A stretch of DNA of 64,000 bases from Diabrotica undecimpunctata (GCF_040954645.1 NC_092809.1:77206935-77270934), one strand, 5' to 3'; shown: positions 10,763-21,270, counted from the first letter of the stretch. Notes: a model not told the origin generated them from the sequence alone. Made by a program: numbers and translations.

Positions 10763-13700
10763 CTATTCATGTGAACTTTTATTGGTTTTTTATTTACTAA
10801 AATTGTGCAATTGACAGGAGAATTTATCTCTAGAATTTTATAAGGTCCATTATAATTTTGTGTAAGTTTTTTGGTTTGACCCTTCTTTGTTTGCTCATTT
10901 TGGAGATATACTAATTGTCCTTCTAAGAAAACGGTGTCATTAATCTTTTGGTCATAATATTTTTTACTGACTACTTTAGATTCTAATAGATTCGTTTTTG
11001 CTAACTCATGAGATTTTCTAAGCTTAAGTGTTAAATTATCTAAATAATCTTCATATGTATATTTGAGTTCTACTGGTCGTATTATACTGCTAGGTAGATT
11101 AGGTGTATATCCAAATATTAGTTCATATGGTGTGAATTTGGTTGAAGTATGATTAGTTGTATTATATGAAAACATAGCAAAATCTAGCCATTCGTCCCAA
11201 TCGGATTGATCAGCTTTAATATAATGTTTAAGGTAGTCTGCTAAAGTAGCGTGACTCCTTTCTAATGCAGCATTTGATTCTGGATGATAAGCAGTACAAT
11301 TTATATGTCTGATTTTAAAAAGCTTGGCGATTTGAGAAAATAATTTGGAAGTAAAATCTCGGCCTTGATCAGTAACTATTATATCGGGTTTTCCAAACTT
11401 GCAAATAAATCCACGAACCAGATTTTCAGCGATAGTCTTGGTTTCATGATTCGGAATTGCATAAGCTTGAGAAAATTTTGTTAAGTCATCTTGTAATGTT
11501 AATATGAACTTATTACCTGACTCGGTTAAAGGTAAAGGACCTACTATATCTAAAAATATTTTTTCTAATGGATTTGAGCTTGTTGTTGTTATCTCCATGG
11601 GCTTTACGAATTTTTTTCTAACGAGTTTATTTTTCTGACAAGATTCACAGGTTTTTATAAAGTTTTTAATATCATTTTTCATATTATTCCATTTGAAATG
11701 TTTTTTTATACGATTGTATGTCCGATGAAAACCAGAGTGTCCAGCCGTAGGACTAGTGTGATTCTCTTGTAATATTGTAGTTATTTCCTCAGGTTCAGGA
11801 TTTGTTAGTATATCATGATAAATGATAATAGCTATATCAGTTTTTCTAAAAATAAATCTAATCATAGATCTAATTTTTCCCCAACTTAATTTATCGTAGC
11901 TAAAAGTTATTCTGGGTAGGCAAATTTTTAATATTTTATCGTTTAATAACCAGTCTCTTAATTTTATTAGGGAATTAAATATATCTTCATAAGAGGTATT
12001 GTCCCAATAATTATTTTTTATAAATATGTAATAAAAGTTTTTATTTTGATCAGAAATATATATAATGTCATTTAGTCTTGGATTTTTGGCTTTCAATTTT
12101 TCTATATGACTGAATTGTTTATTTATTTGTTTCTGAACGATCTCATTAAAATTTAAATCTACGGAAACAAACAATGCTAAATTTTGTGAAAATGATGTAA
12201 TCTTTTCATTTGTTTCTTTTATATTATCATTTGTTATTAATATAGTTTCGGATTTAGATAAGAACTGTGAATAAGTGTCATTATTTTCTTTACTCATTTT
12301 GTTTATTTGTAAGGTGATTGTTGCCGGGTTTTTGTTTTCTTCGCAAATATTTGTTTCAGATATGGTTAAAGGAGGACGACTTAAACAATCAGCATTTTGA
12401 TTTAATTTACCTGGTTTATAAATAATTTCATAGCTATATTCTTCTAATGCTAATCTCCACCTAACGAGTCTTGATCCGGGATCTTTTACATTAAATAGCC
12501 ATGTGAGTGGTTTATGATCCGTATAAATGAAAAATTTATTTCCGTACAAATATGGTCTAAAGTGTTTAACACTCCATACAATTGCAAGTAATTCTTTTTC
12601 TGTTGTGCTATAGTTTGATTCCGCTTTGTTCAAGGTACGACTAGCATAAGCAATAGGTAAATCATCTGGTACTTTACCTTGAGAAAGTATGGACCCTATT
12701 GCATAATTACTAGCATCCGTTGTTAAGACAAAGGGTTTGGTAAAATCTGGATACTGAAGTATTGGTTCTGAACAAAGTATTGATTTCAGGTTCTCAAATG
12801 ACTGTTGTTGAATGCTTGTCCAATTAAATTCAACATTTTTCCTCAGCAGTTTTGTTAAAGGTTGTGTTAAAGCACTGAAATTTTTTATAAAGCGTCTATA
12901 ATAACCAGTGAGACCCAAAAAGCTCTTAATATCTTTTTGTGTTCTGGGTATAGGAAAATCTGTAACAGCACATACCTTTTTTTCGTCCGGTTTGACACCA
13001 AATTCAGTTATTAAATGTCCTAAATACATTACTTCGCGACGAAAAAATTCGCACTTATCTGGTTGTATTTTTAAGTTGAATGTAGACAATTTTTCGAATA
13101 CTTCTTTTAATCTTTTATTATGATTTTCTAATGTATCGGCATGAATGACTATATCGTCGAGATAGACAAAACATCTGTAATTTTGTATTCCTGAGAGGAC
13201 AGTATTCATTAGCCTTTGAAAAATACTGGGAGCATTTTTTAATCCAAATGGCATTCGTGAATATTGATAATGTCCAGACGGAGTTGAGAAAGCAGTCTTT
13301 GGAGAATCCTCAGGATCCATTTTGATCTGGTGAAATCCTGATGTTAAATCTATTGTTGAAAAATATTTTGAATGACCCAATTGGTCTAATATATCGACTA
13401 TATTCGGAAGTGGAAATGAATCTCCTATAGTAATATCATTTAGTCGTCGATAGTCTATAACAATTCGCCATTTCTTCTTTGCTGAAGCATCGGCCTTTTT
13501 TGGCACAACCCAAAGGGGCGAATTCCATGGCGAAGTTGATTCTTCGATAATACCTTGATCTAGCATACCTTTTATTTGAGTTTCGACTTCATGTTTGTGT
13601 ACTTCAGGATACCTGTATGATTTAGTGCTAATAGGTACATTAGAATTTAAAGGAATTTTGCAAGTTATGGCATTTGTACTGGTAAGTTGATCTCCTTCCA

Positions 13701-14919
13701 GATAAAAGATATGATTGTACTCCTTGCAAATAGAAATTAAAGATGATTTTTCTTCACTATTTAAATGATCTGTTCTCAAGGCATTTTTTAATTTAGCAAT
13801 TCTGTTAGAATTCGTATTATCTTTATAAGAAGACATTTTTCGTATATTTGCATTGTTTTGTAAATTTGGAATTTTTTCTATTGCTACTTGAATATCGTTT
13901 AATTCAACATCCGTTTCAGTAGTGTTTACGATTGAGGTTAAAAAGAAATCATTTTTTACTTTAACAACACTAGGACATAAAAATACACCTTTAAAGATTT
14001 CGCGTTCGGGACATAATCCTTCGCTTAATTCATTATTTATTACTTTAATTTGAACAATTGTTTCAGTTCTTGCGGATAGAATAGTTTTATTACTTCTTGA
14101 GTTAGAATTAGAGTTTTGATTTAGTATAAGATCGTCTGAACAGGATTTTTCTTCTGAACAGGATTTTGATTTATGATTTCGTGAAGAGTTACAAGTTTTA
14201 TTTGTGCATATCTCAGTGGATTTTACACATTTTGGACTTGAATTTTCTTTGGATTTAGAGTTAGATTTAGATTGAATTGGATTGGATAGTAGTTCTTCAC
14301 TACTTAAGGTTATTTGGATATCATTGGTTTCTAAATAAGAATGATCCTCTATGGATTTAGCATCATAAGGAAATATTTCATCGATATTAGAACTTGTCTC
14401 GATATTTTGATCTCTCAGAAATTCGTCATTGTCATTGTTTAATGGAGATTTTATATATTCGATTGAAATAGAACAATTTTTAAAGTTTAATTTATTTTCT
14501 TTATAATCAATTTGGCATTTATTTATTTCAAAAAAATCGCTACCTAATATACCGTCGAAATGAAGAGGAAAATCGTCTTCTACGACATAGAAAACATGAG
14601 TTTGGACAAAATCTTTTATCTTGAAATTTACGTTACAACTACATATAGTTTTATTTGGATTTAAGACATTTTTATCAATGCCTCGTAGAGTAATAGACTT
14701 AGAATAAATTTTTGGAATGTTTAGTATTTTTGAATATTTAATTAAAGAAATATCTGCGCCTGTATCGATTAGAAACTTGCAAGAGGATGGATTAGAATTA
14801 TTTACTAAGGGTAAATCTACATAGGAAGTGACTGAGAAGTTGATGGTTGTGATACGGCCTGAACTGAACGAACTCCTCGAGAATCGACCGTTGGTTGTCG
14901 AGGATTCTGGAAGTTTAAA
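10729..14919 (-). CDS. pol: Pro-Pol polyprotein (protease, RT, RNase H, integrase)
   Basis: One open frame of about 1,396 codons from the slippery site, with no initiator needed. Order: retropepsin (LIDTGADISLI near 14760, GILGSDFF near 14550); RT with TIDLTSGF and the active site YLDD; RNase H with TTDASN, EKELLAI and YTDHKPL; integrase with an HHCC zinc finger and a DDE core (FLDIVG, VTDQG, NAALERSH); and a C-terminal GPY/F-type module (YNGPYKI). Counting from the Met at 13836, YLDD is near residue 225 and the DDE residues near 763, 823 and 859. All catalytic residues seem present. A roughly 300-residue low-complexity linker separates protease from RT. The 3' end overlaps env by 34 bases. 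Confidence 0.92.
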   Translation of the reverse strand, partial: FKLPESSTTNGRFSRSSFSSGRITTINFSVTSYVDLPLVNNSNPSSCKFLIDTGADISLIKYSKILNIPKIYSKSITLRGIDKNVLNPNKTICSCNVNFKIKDFVQTHVFYVVEDDFPLHFDGILGSDFFEINKCQIDYKENKLNFKNCSISIEYIKSPLNNDNDEFLRDQNIETSSNIDEIFPYDAKSIEDHSYLETNDIQITLSSEELLSNPIQSKSNSKSKENSSPKCVKSTEICTNKTCNSSRNHKSKSCSEEKSCSDDLILNQNSNSNSRSNKTILSARTETIVQIKVINNELSEGLCPEREIFKGVFLCPSVVKVKNDFFLTSIVNTTETDVELNDIQVAIEKIPNLQNNANIRKMSSYKDNTNSNRIAKLKNALRTDHLNSEEKSSLISICKEYNHIFYLEGDQLTSTNAITCKIPLNSNVPISTKSYRYPEVHKHEVETQIKGMLDQGIIEESTSPWNSPLWVVPKKADASAKKKWRIVIDYRRLNDITIGDSFPLPNIVDILDQLGHSKYFSTIDLTSGFHQIKMDPEDSPKTAFSTPSGHYQYSRMPFGLKNAPSIFQRLMNTVLSGIQNYRCFVYLDDIVIHADTLENHNKRLKEVFEKLSTFNLKIQPDKCEFFRREVMYLGHLITEFGVKPDEKKVCAVTDFPIPRTQKDIKSFLGLTGYYRRFIKNFSALTQPLTKLLRKNVEFNWTSIQQQSFENLKSILCSEPILQYPDFTKPFVLTTDASNYAIGSILSQGKVPDDLPIAYASRTLNKAESNYSTTEKELLAIVWSVKHFRPYLYGNKFFIYTDHKPLTWLFNVKDPGSRLVRWRLALEEYSYEIIYKPGKLNQNADCLSRPPLTISETNICEENKNPATITLQINKMSKENNDTYSQFLSKSETILITNDNIKETNEKITSFSQNLALFVSVDLNFNEIVQKQINKQFSHIEKLKAKNPRLNDIIYISDQNKNFYYIFIKNNYWDNTSYEDIFNSLIKLRDWLLNDKILKICLPRITFSYDKLSWGKIRSMIRFIFRKTDIAIIIYHDILTNPEPEEITTILQENHTSPTAGHSGFHRTYNRIKKHFKWNNMKNDIKNFIKTCESCQKNKLVRKKFVKPMEITTTSSNPLEKIFLDIVGPLPLTESGNKFILTLQDDLTKFSQAYAIPNHETKTIAENLVRGFICKFGKPDIIVTDQGRDFTSKLFSQIAKLFKIRHINCTAYHPESNAALERSHATLADYLKHYIKADQSDWDEWLDFAMFSYNTTNHTSTKFTPYELIFGYTPNLPSSIIRPVELKYTYEDYLDNLTLKLRKSHELAKTNLLESKVVSKKYYDQKINDTVFLEGQLVYLQNEQTKKGQTKKLTQNYNGPYKILEINSPVNCTILVNKKPIKVHMNRLKHAFVSGMQ
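10739..10753 (-). promoter_or_regulatory. Candidate env splice acceptor
   Basis: In element sense TGCTTTTGTTTCAG ends at 10740, giving a pyrimidine-rich acceptor just before the pol stop. The exon would begin at 10739, inside the open env frame. A second good acceptor (CCTTTTACAG) ends at 10576. With the leader donor, phase fits the second better than the first, but the second would drop the N-terminal ectodomain. Confidence 0.4.
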
Positions 14920-15908
14920 GAATTTGTTGGATTTTTGTTTTTATTGTTAAATTCGCGTTTTCTACATTCTTCTATAACGTGACCTGGTTTTTTGCAGTAT
15001 CTGCAAAAACGTTGGGAAGTGTTGGTATTTTCTTTTCTTAAGTTTGGAGGAAAATCAGAATTGGAATTTGAATTTGAAGGTTTATAATTTTGATTTTGAG
15101 AATTTGACCTTTGAAGATTTGAATTAGGATATTTTGGGTTTTGAAAACTAGAATTTTGAAGATGTCTAACATTTCTATCTGAATTGTTTTTATATCGACA
15201 GTTATTTGAGGAATGGTTATTTCGTTTGCAAATATTACAGAATGGTCTGAAAATTTCTTGTCTTGATAACTGTTCTTGTTCTTCGGCAATTGCTATAGCA
15301 ACAGCTCTTTCTAAGGAATCTGGATTTCGGGCTTTGATTAAAATAGAGAGGTCTTTGTTTAATCCTCTAATAAAGACATTTAGTGCTTGAGTTTTTAAGA
15401 GTTTAGTACATGCATTTCTTGCATCTGGAGATAAGTCTGGATCAAGTGTATTTATTAATTTTATATAGCAATTTTCAACTTTATTTGCAAATGACATTAC
15501 ATTTTCACTGGGCATCTGACGTAAGGAATGTAATTCCAATTGCCACTGACCTTCAGTTCGGCGTTCAGAATAAGCATCTAATAAGAAGTCTTTTAAATCT
15601 TTCCATTCGTCAAATGTTCTGTTTCTAGTTATGGCCCTAGCTTTATCGGTTAATTTAGTTTCTATAATGGCTAATAAGATGGGTTTGGATTGCGGATTTA
15701 CTAAATTGTATGCTTTATCACAATTGTCTATGAATTCGTATAATTTTGATTTTGTACCATCAAATCGAATGAGAAGTTTTTCAGCTATTTCAATTGATAC
15801 TGACATTTTATTTGAATTAGAAGTAGAAGAATTTGAAAGAGAATTTGAGTCGGGAGAAGGTATTTGTTCGTCAAATAAGTTACTTATATCAGGATATAAA
15901 GTAGACAT
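14817..15908 (-). CDS. gag: Errantivirus-like Gag
   Basis: A 363-residue structural polyprotein forming the particle core. The central part (about residues 45-215) looks like a retrotransposon capsid region, with EWKDLKDFLLDAY and GQWQLELHSLRQ. Two CCHC zinc knuckles follow: CNICKRNNHSSNNC (about 224-237) and CRYCKKPGHVIEEC (about 298-311), which bind RNA during packaging. The linker between them is Asn/Ser-rich. The ATG at 15908 is the first in-frame start after the leader. The stop at 14817 lies beyond a TTTAAAC slippery site, so part of the translation should shift into pro-pol. Confidence 0.88.
   Translation of the reverse strand: MSTLYPDISNLFDEQIPSPDSNSLSNSSTSNSNKMSVSIEIAEKLLIRFDGTKSKLYEFIDNCDKAYNLVNPQSKPILLAIIETKLTDKARAITRNRTFDEWKDLKDFLLDAYSERRTEGQWQLELHSLRQMPSENVMSFANKVENCYIKLINTLDPDLSPDARNACTKLLKTQALNVFIRGLNKDLSILIKARNPDSLERAVAIAIAEEQEQLSRQEIFRPFCNICKRNNHSSNNCRYKNNSDRNVRHLQNSSFQNPKYPNSNLQRSNSQNQNYKPSNSNSNSDFPPNLRKENTNTSQRFCRYCKKPGHVIEECRKREFNNKNKNPTNSLNFQNPRQPTVDSRGVRSVQAVSQPSTSQSLPM
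14873..14919 (-). promoter_or_regulatory. -1 ribosomal frameshift signal, gag to pro-pol
   Basis: TTTAAAC at 14913-14919 is phased T TTA AAC in the gag frame, a canonical slippery heptamer. After four bases, AGAATC can pair with GATTCT, and the CTCG between them can pair with CGAG just beyond, an H-type pseudoknot layout. A simple hairpin CCTCGA/TCGAGG is an alternative fold. Shifting back one base enters the pro-pol frame, which stays open from here to 10729. Confidence 0.75.
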
Positions 15909-15942
15909 ACGTTTACAAGATTTTTAAAATATGAGACAGAAT

Positions 15943-16158
15943 TTAAGATAGAATGTACTTACAAGTAGAATATTGTTGTTGGTCGCATAGTCTATTATTC
16001 CACGGGTTCACCTCTACTTCCGATGGAACTACAATTGGGTTATGACTGGAACTGGATTTCGAACTGGATGTACTGGACCCCAATGTAATTAGTTGTAGTG
16101 GCGATTTTTCCACACTGACAGTTTTTTTTTGAATGATTCCTCGAAGGAAACAAGTCAA
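15943..16158 (-). CDS. Upstream ORF in the leader, 71 codons
   Basis: A serine-rich short frame between primer-binding site and gag. It has no recognised domain. Its 3' part contains GTAAGT (15957-15962), a consensus splice donor. It may simply be leader sequence; translation is unproven. Confidence 0.3.
   Translation of the reverse strand: MTCFLRGIIQKKTVSVEKSPLQLITLGSSTSSSKSSSSHNPIVVPSEVEVNPWNNRLCDQQQYSTCKYILS
15957..15962 (-). promoter_or_regulatory. Candidate splice donor for env mRNA
   Basis: GTAAGT in element sense, in the 5' leader upstream of gag. Errantiviruses express env from a spliced RNA, so a leader donor is expected. That this one is used is an inference. Confidence 0.45.
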
Positions 16159-16217
16159 TTCAAAAATTCCTCAGCTCTCCTTCTATCAGCAATCAGAGGA
16201 ACTCTGCTACTAATATC

Positions 16218-16234
16218 CCACGTTCTGACACCAA
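16218..16234 (-). promoter_or_regulatory. Primer-binding site, tRNA-Leu-like
   Basis: In element sense TGGTGTCAGAACGTGGG starts five bases after the LTR. The first 11 bases are complementary to a tRNA ending TTCTGACACCA, as I recall for insect tRNA-Leu; one extra C then precedes GTGGG. The tRNA identity is an inference. Confidence 0.7.
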
Positions 16235-16239
16235 ATTTT

Positions 16240-16750
16240 GTTATGGAATACTATGCGTTTATTTCTTCTCCGGACTAACTCTTTGTTTTGGAATTAAACA
16301 GAATATATTGACATGTATAAATTTATTATATTAGAGGATGAAAATTACACTCTGCTTGTTATTTCTTAAAACTATGAATATATAAGTTCTGTTATCTACA
16401 ATTATTTAACGATGTTTCTGGATGGATTTGAGTACAAGAGATTGGACTCAAATATTAATATTAAAATAGCAAATACGGATAGCTTATCGAACAAAGAAAT
16501 AAGAGAAATAAATTATTATTATTCCATAGATACGAAGTATTAGGTGAATAAACTAGCGAAACTTATTTATTCTAAATAGGAAAATATTTATGAAGAGTAT
16601 TGATTCTGATTTCTAACAGCAAATAATTATTAGTGATTATACATGAGAACTTTTCATAATTGTAAATAACATATACCAGGTGACTAAAAACTATATAGAA
16701 ATACATAGATACTTTAATTATCTTACATGTGAGTAGGTAGGTACATTACA
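16240..16750 (-). repeat. 5' LTR (element sense is minus strand)
   Basis: 511-bp LTR, TG...CA on both strands. It should carry the promoter for the genomic RNA. It is followed in the element sense by five bases and then the primer-binding site. Confidence 0.93.
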
Positions 16751-16754
16751 GTAC

Positions 16755-18987
16755 GGAACTGACCAAAAAAAAACATGAGTAAAATCTTAAATGCAAAAGT
16801 ACAATTATCATCTCCCTTATTGTAGCGAAAAGTAAACTTGAACATTTTCTACGTAAACAAAAGGAATAAAGAAATGAATAAAATCTATTAGGTAAGTTCC
16901 TAACAATAATTGTAATTGTTGCTCATAGAATGAAATATGTGACCAGAGAAGAGTATTTTAATATTTGTCGAAATTTATATATCATAAGGACAGGTGATAA
17001 CTACGTGTCTCATACGCCTGGAAAACAGGAATCCAGTAAAGTCAAAATCGAGTAAATCAGAAGGTCAGAGTAAAATCAAAATTGATAGAGATTTAGGTCC
17101 TTGGTAGATTTGACAAGTAATTACAAAAAAGTTTCACCGTAAAAGAGGGGAAATTTTTGACCACAATAGTATCAATATACCAATATCTCAATATTCGCCA
17201 AAATCATCATCACTGAACCACTATAAGCAAAACTGTTTAGATCAAAAGAACTTCATAAAATATTTTGGCATGTTATGAGAAAGAATAAGGATTCGCTTAT
17301 ACAGCTGACAGTACAGCAAATATCACAATGTTGGGAATGATATTGGCCCTGGGCGTCCATAAGTGCCACTACCTACTGGAAAAACGATGAATTCTGTAAA
17401 TAATAAGGTTATGGATAATAGACTAATAACCAAGTGTAAAATTGCTGAGTTTAGTTCTAACAGCTACTCAAATGAGTGGTACATATATGTAACAATGAGT
17501 TTAGTTTGAGAAAGCTATTAACCAGATAGTGCTGCACTCTTTAACTTTGCGTCAAGCCTTCATTAGAATTATTTCCTTGGTTCACCGCTATGATCCTGGA
17601 CTGCGAAATAAATCGTAGAATGGACTGAACCCGGTAGTTCACTTTCGAAGCTATTGAAGGATTCGGAATTATCCATAAAAGTTGATGGATAGATTTCTTG
17701 GGATGCAAATATAATTTTGTAATTGACTGTGAGTTATCATTTTTACTATAAGCTTAAAATTTATTTGTGAATGTGAATTATAATTGAAGCACCTTTATGA
17801 CACACCATAACCATTTTTTTCCCAGAAATGACTTCGGCTTAGTCAAATAAACTTTAATTTTGTCAATGTTTAACAATCCACAATAATATTTTAGGAATTA
17901 AGTCAAACTTAATTGGTTTTTAGTAACTTTATTTCTTAGCCAAACCTCAGGCATCCCAAACCTTTCTTCGTATTTGTATCAAAGAAATTCCTTCTAAAAA
18001 TAGCTGTGTTCGGAGCCACAAACAAAAAATCTAACAATAAGAGTCGTGCCGACAATACAAATAAATAACCATATTTCTGTCAAATATAACTAATAAATTA
18101 GCAGATAGTAGGTATTAAAGGTTTAACTTTAATCCATCGCCAAGGACAAGGTCAGTCCGCGAAATTTAACCAATATGCAAAGAAATCAAAACCTCCGAGA
18201 ACTGGTCGATGCACGCAAAAATGTGAAGTGAGTCACAAGAAGCAGTGGAAGATGGGGTCACACGTTGAGATACAAAAGACTAACCAAACCTGAAAACAAG
18301 GAGTGGACCGCGCCGGCGATATTGTCAAATTTATTGAACTGGCATTAAGAATGCAGATTTTGGTTTTTTACACATCGAGTTACGTACCGGGTGGAGTTGC
18401 ATAAATTTAAATATCTCGAGTACGTGTGTTATTTGCGAAATACTTTTATAGTTAAATAAATATCAAAATCATCAAATATATTTGTAGATAAGATAAATAT
18501 TATGTATATTGAAATTTAACGTATTAACTTTAGTTAAATTTATGGTATAAAAAAAGGGTGAACTGTTTCAATTAAAATGTGGATGAGTTTACTAGTCTCA
18601 ACACAGTTTGTCCACAACGTGATACTTCTGCCATTATATTTTTGAACTTGCTTTCAGAACAATTACAGATTTAAATAAGGATGTTTCAAAATAAAAGAAA
18701 AAGTTTTACAGACCTCGTTAATAAACTAGCATGAGATAAAAAAAGTGCCTCTACCATGAAAGAGTTCAAGAGAAAAAACTTGATCATTGACCAGTAAAGC
18801 AGGGCTCTAGAAAATTCTTTGAATGCAACGAAAGGTGAAGCTAGAAGTGAAATTTGGTGAACGACAATCAAAGAAAATCTCAGAGATTTTTTGTTATCTA
18901 GAAGCCTTTTGTTCTACATCTACACCCGTCGTACTGGAGCCAATTGGATATTTTAAATCTTCCATTAACTATTATACAAGTGCTCAA
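16755..18987. other. Gap right of LTR element
   Basis: About 2.2 kb of AT-rich sequence with only short unsupported frames. No element recognised. Confidence 0.5.
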
Positions 18988-19865
18988 CACTACGGTAAAA
19001 TACACACGCGATCATAAAATTCGGGTAACCTTGAAAATCACCAATATTTCATTTTTAACGAGCTTTATCGTAAATAATAATAACACAAATACAAACTAAT
19101 GCATGTTTATGAGAATTGTTGTCGGTTTAGAGGTTTCCTTTGTAACAAAGAATTCCAATAGTGCTGATTTCGCGGAAAAGTGCGCACTTCCCAAAATGTA
19201 CCTGTAACTGCCGCTTGTTTTAAATGTCTCATTTGTGCTTCGACTTTCTGTTCAAACGCAACGAACAAACGTTTATTATTGCCACCATTAGTGTTTATTA
19301 GTGCCTTTATTGGTGTTTATTAATGTTTATATTTGGCCAAAAATGCCTTTGACCGTTGTTGAAACAGCACGAATTATTGCGCTTGTGGAAGACGGTCACA
19401 CTCAACAGCAAATCGCAAGAACTGTTGGCGACAGCCTTTCTAAGATTCAACGAGTGCTTCAACGATTTCACGAGACGGATTTGCTAACCAGACAACGTGG
19501 CTCTGGACGAAGAAGAACGACCACGGCACAAGATGAGCGTTTCCTTGTGATTCAGGCTTTACGAAACCGGATCTCAACTGCGGTTATGCATCGAAGTCGT
19601 CTACAGGAAGTACGAAATCATAATGTTAGCACTGCAACAGTCAGAAGACTACGTTCTTCTGGACTATCTTCTCGGGTAATGGCTACAGGACCGCCACTTC
19701 GCCGGGCGCATCGAGTTGCACGACTAGCTTTTGCTCGACAATACGCGCATTGGTTGATTAACGATTGGAGCAAAGTGTTATTCTCAGATGAATCCCATTT
19801 CTGGATTAGATGGACGTGTAAGAGTTAGGAAGAGAACCGGTGAAAGAATTTTTGGTGGGTGTACG
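18988..19865 (+). pseudogene. Tc1-like transposase, N-terminal half
   Basis: Remnant of a Tc1-like element. The reading frame 19301-19828 shows a paired-type DNA-binding region (ETARIIALVEDGHTQQQIAR then SKIQRVLQRF), the basic hook GSGRRR, and the first catalytic aspartate in VLFSDESHF. A one-base shift at about 19805 leads to DGRVRVRKRTGERF, then homology ends. The second and third catalytic residues are missing. The start of the element may be near 18988, where CACTACGGTAAAA and CATAAAATTCGGGTAAC resemble the terminus of the copy at 56158. The likely Met is in KMPLTVVETAR. Confidence 0.8.
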
Positions 19866-20725
19866 TATGTAAGAAGCGCTGATTGGACGGAGACGATGCA
19901 CATCGTTACACCCCCTTCTCTTTGGGAAACAAATGTAGCATACATTTTTTTGTAGCGTGGAGACTACAACTGCATGATCTCATCAACGGTATATTCTTAG
20001 TCAATTAGGCCATAATCTACTTTGTAGGCTGGTCTTGGATGAATCTCAAAAATATGCTTCCCTCTGTAGATCTTGGGCGTAGTCCCACTAAATGGATTAA
20101 GACATTGTGCCAAAGCGTTTCTATAGTGGATAGTCACATCTTCCTGCTGGCTGCATCTGCGACGGTTTACACTGAAGGCATTTACTTCCAGGTTCTAACA
20201 TAGCGTGCTATCTGAACATAGCCAGACCAGCATTTTTGCGCTATGCAGCAAATGCTTGTCGCAATTCTTAAGTGGCCTGCTGCTATGCCATTCCTATTCG
20301 GGTCTCATTCGGTTTATATTCCGGTTAGGTTCTTTTTCGGTTCATCTTCGGAGTCGATTCCTATTCGGGTTTGGTTCTTCTTCAGATTCGGTTGCTATTT
20401 GGGTTAGTTTCTTTTTCGGATTCGGTTTGTGTTCGGATCTTGCTAGATCTCTGCGACCTTTTTAAAAGGGGCCAGTGGGATCAATCAGACGGAACTCCGG
20501 ACGGTTGGCCTCCAGTCAATACCCGGCGACCCGGTGGAGTTCCCACTAGATCAGTACTCTAGCGAAACTCGACTCTCTCTTGCTGCGTACGCTGTTTTGT
20601 ATCGTCAATCGTCATAGGCCTTGCATTTCCACTAGCGCGCGTCGATGGAGGAGGAACTTTTCGTGTGAGTACGTGTGTACGAAGTGCTGATGAGACGGAG
20701 ACGGATGCTGATGCACATCGTTACA
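19847..20725. repeat. Unknown element with short direct terminal repeats
   Basis: Two imperfect direct copies of about 55-65 bp (19853-19907 and 20657-20724), both ending CACATCGTTACA, enclose about 750 bp that interrupt the Tc1 remnant. The interior has a degenerate ATTCGGTT-type repeat at about 20285-20435 and a moderately GC-rich block to 20640. The repeats are short for LTRs. A miniature LTR element or a duplication are both possible. Confidence 0.4.
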
Positions 20726-20847
20726 GTATGGTACAAAAGTCTCACGATTAGGTGCCAAAGACAAGTATTATCTCGCTTAATGTAAGGAAAAGAAATAGGA
20801 TTTTGCAAAGAAAACTTTAATAAATCAGAACCGATCAGTGTTAATTT

Positions 20848-21190
20848 TTGACAGTAACCTTAAGGATTCTAGGAGCGTCTGTCATCGCTGTGCATTCTCT
20901 AGACTTTCGGTCCATATTCTTCTCTCTAATTCTAGTTTCTAGCTCGTCTTCTCCTGATATTCTGTACGATCTCATAGCTGACAATCGTTTTTTGTCATTG
21001 TATGTCCATCTCTATGTTTCTGCATTATACAGTGCGATACTTTTGACGATCGTATTGTAAATACATATTTATTTTTCTTCCTTTACTGATATCCTTGTAC
21101 CACCGTATATTATTTAGTCTTCGAGCTCTTTTTCCATCGGTTATTCTTTCTTTAATTTTTTGGTTGTTGATTCCTTCTATAAATCTATAA
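20848..21190 (-). pseudogene. LINE C-terminal RT fragment
   Basis: On the minus strand: RWYKDISKGRKINMYL followed, with breaks, by KSIALYNAETWRWTYNDK, the LYGAETW motif of LINE RT thumbs, and then SAMRSYRISGEDEL. Upstream and downstream parts are missing and stops are present. Clade uncertain. Confidence 0.65.
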
Positions 21191-21270
21191 AAATATATCA
21201 AATAGAGCCTTAGTATTAATTTTTTCAGGTTTCCGGAAAATCTATAGAACCAAACATATAATATTCCCAT

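Larger units (their letters stand above)
8178..16750 (-). mobile_element. Complete errantivirus-like (Ty3/Gypsy, env-bearing) LTR retrotransposon
   Basis: An 8.57-kb element on the minus strand. LTRs lie at 8178-8689 and 16240-16750, begin TG and end CA, and differ by one T at the left copy's CGTTTA. A 4-bp duplication GTAC lies at 8174-8177 and 16751-16754, as usual for Gypsy-type integrases. Inside, in transcriptional order, are a primer-binding site, a short upstream ORF, gag, pro-pol joined by a -1 frameshift signal, env and a polypurine tract. All three large frames are open. Near-identical LTRs and open frames indicate a recent insertion. Gag-pol-env order with an F-like Env is the established hallmark of insect errantiviruses (Metaviridae). 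Confidence 0.95.

Noticed and set aside
12908..13123. Plus-strand ORF inside pol
   Set aside because: Shadow of the RT coding sequence.
20205..20562. Phe/Ser-rich plus-strand ORFs
   Set aside because: Arise from the degenerate ATTCGG repeat; no protein features.
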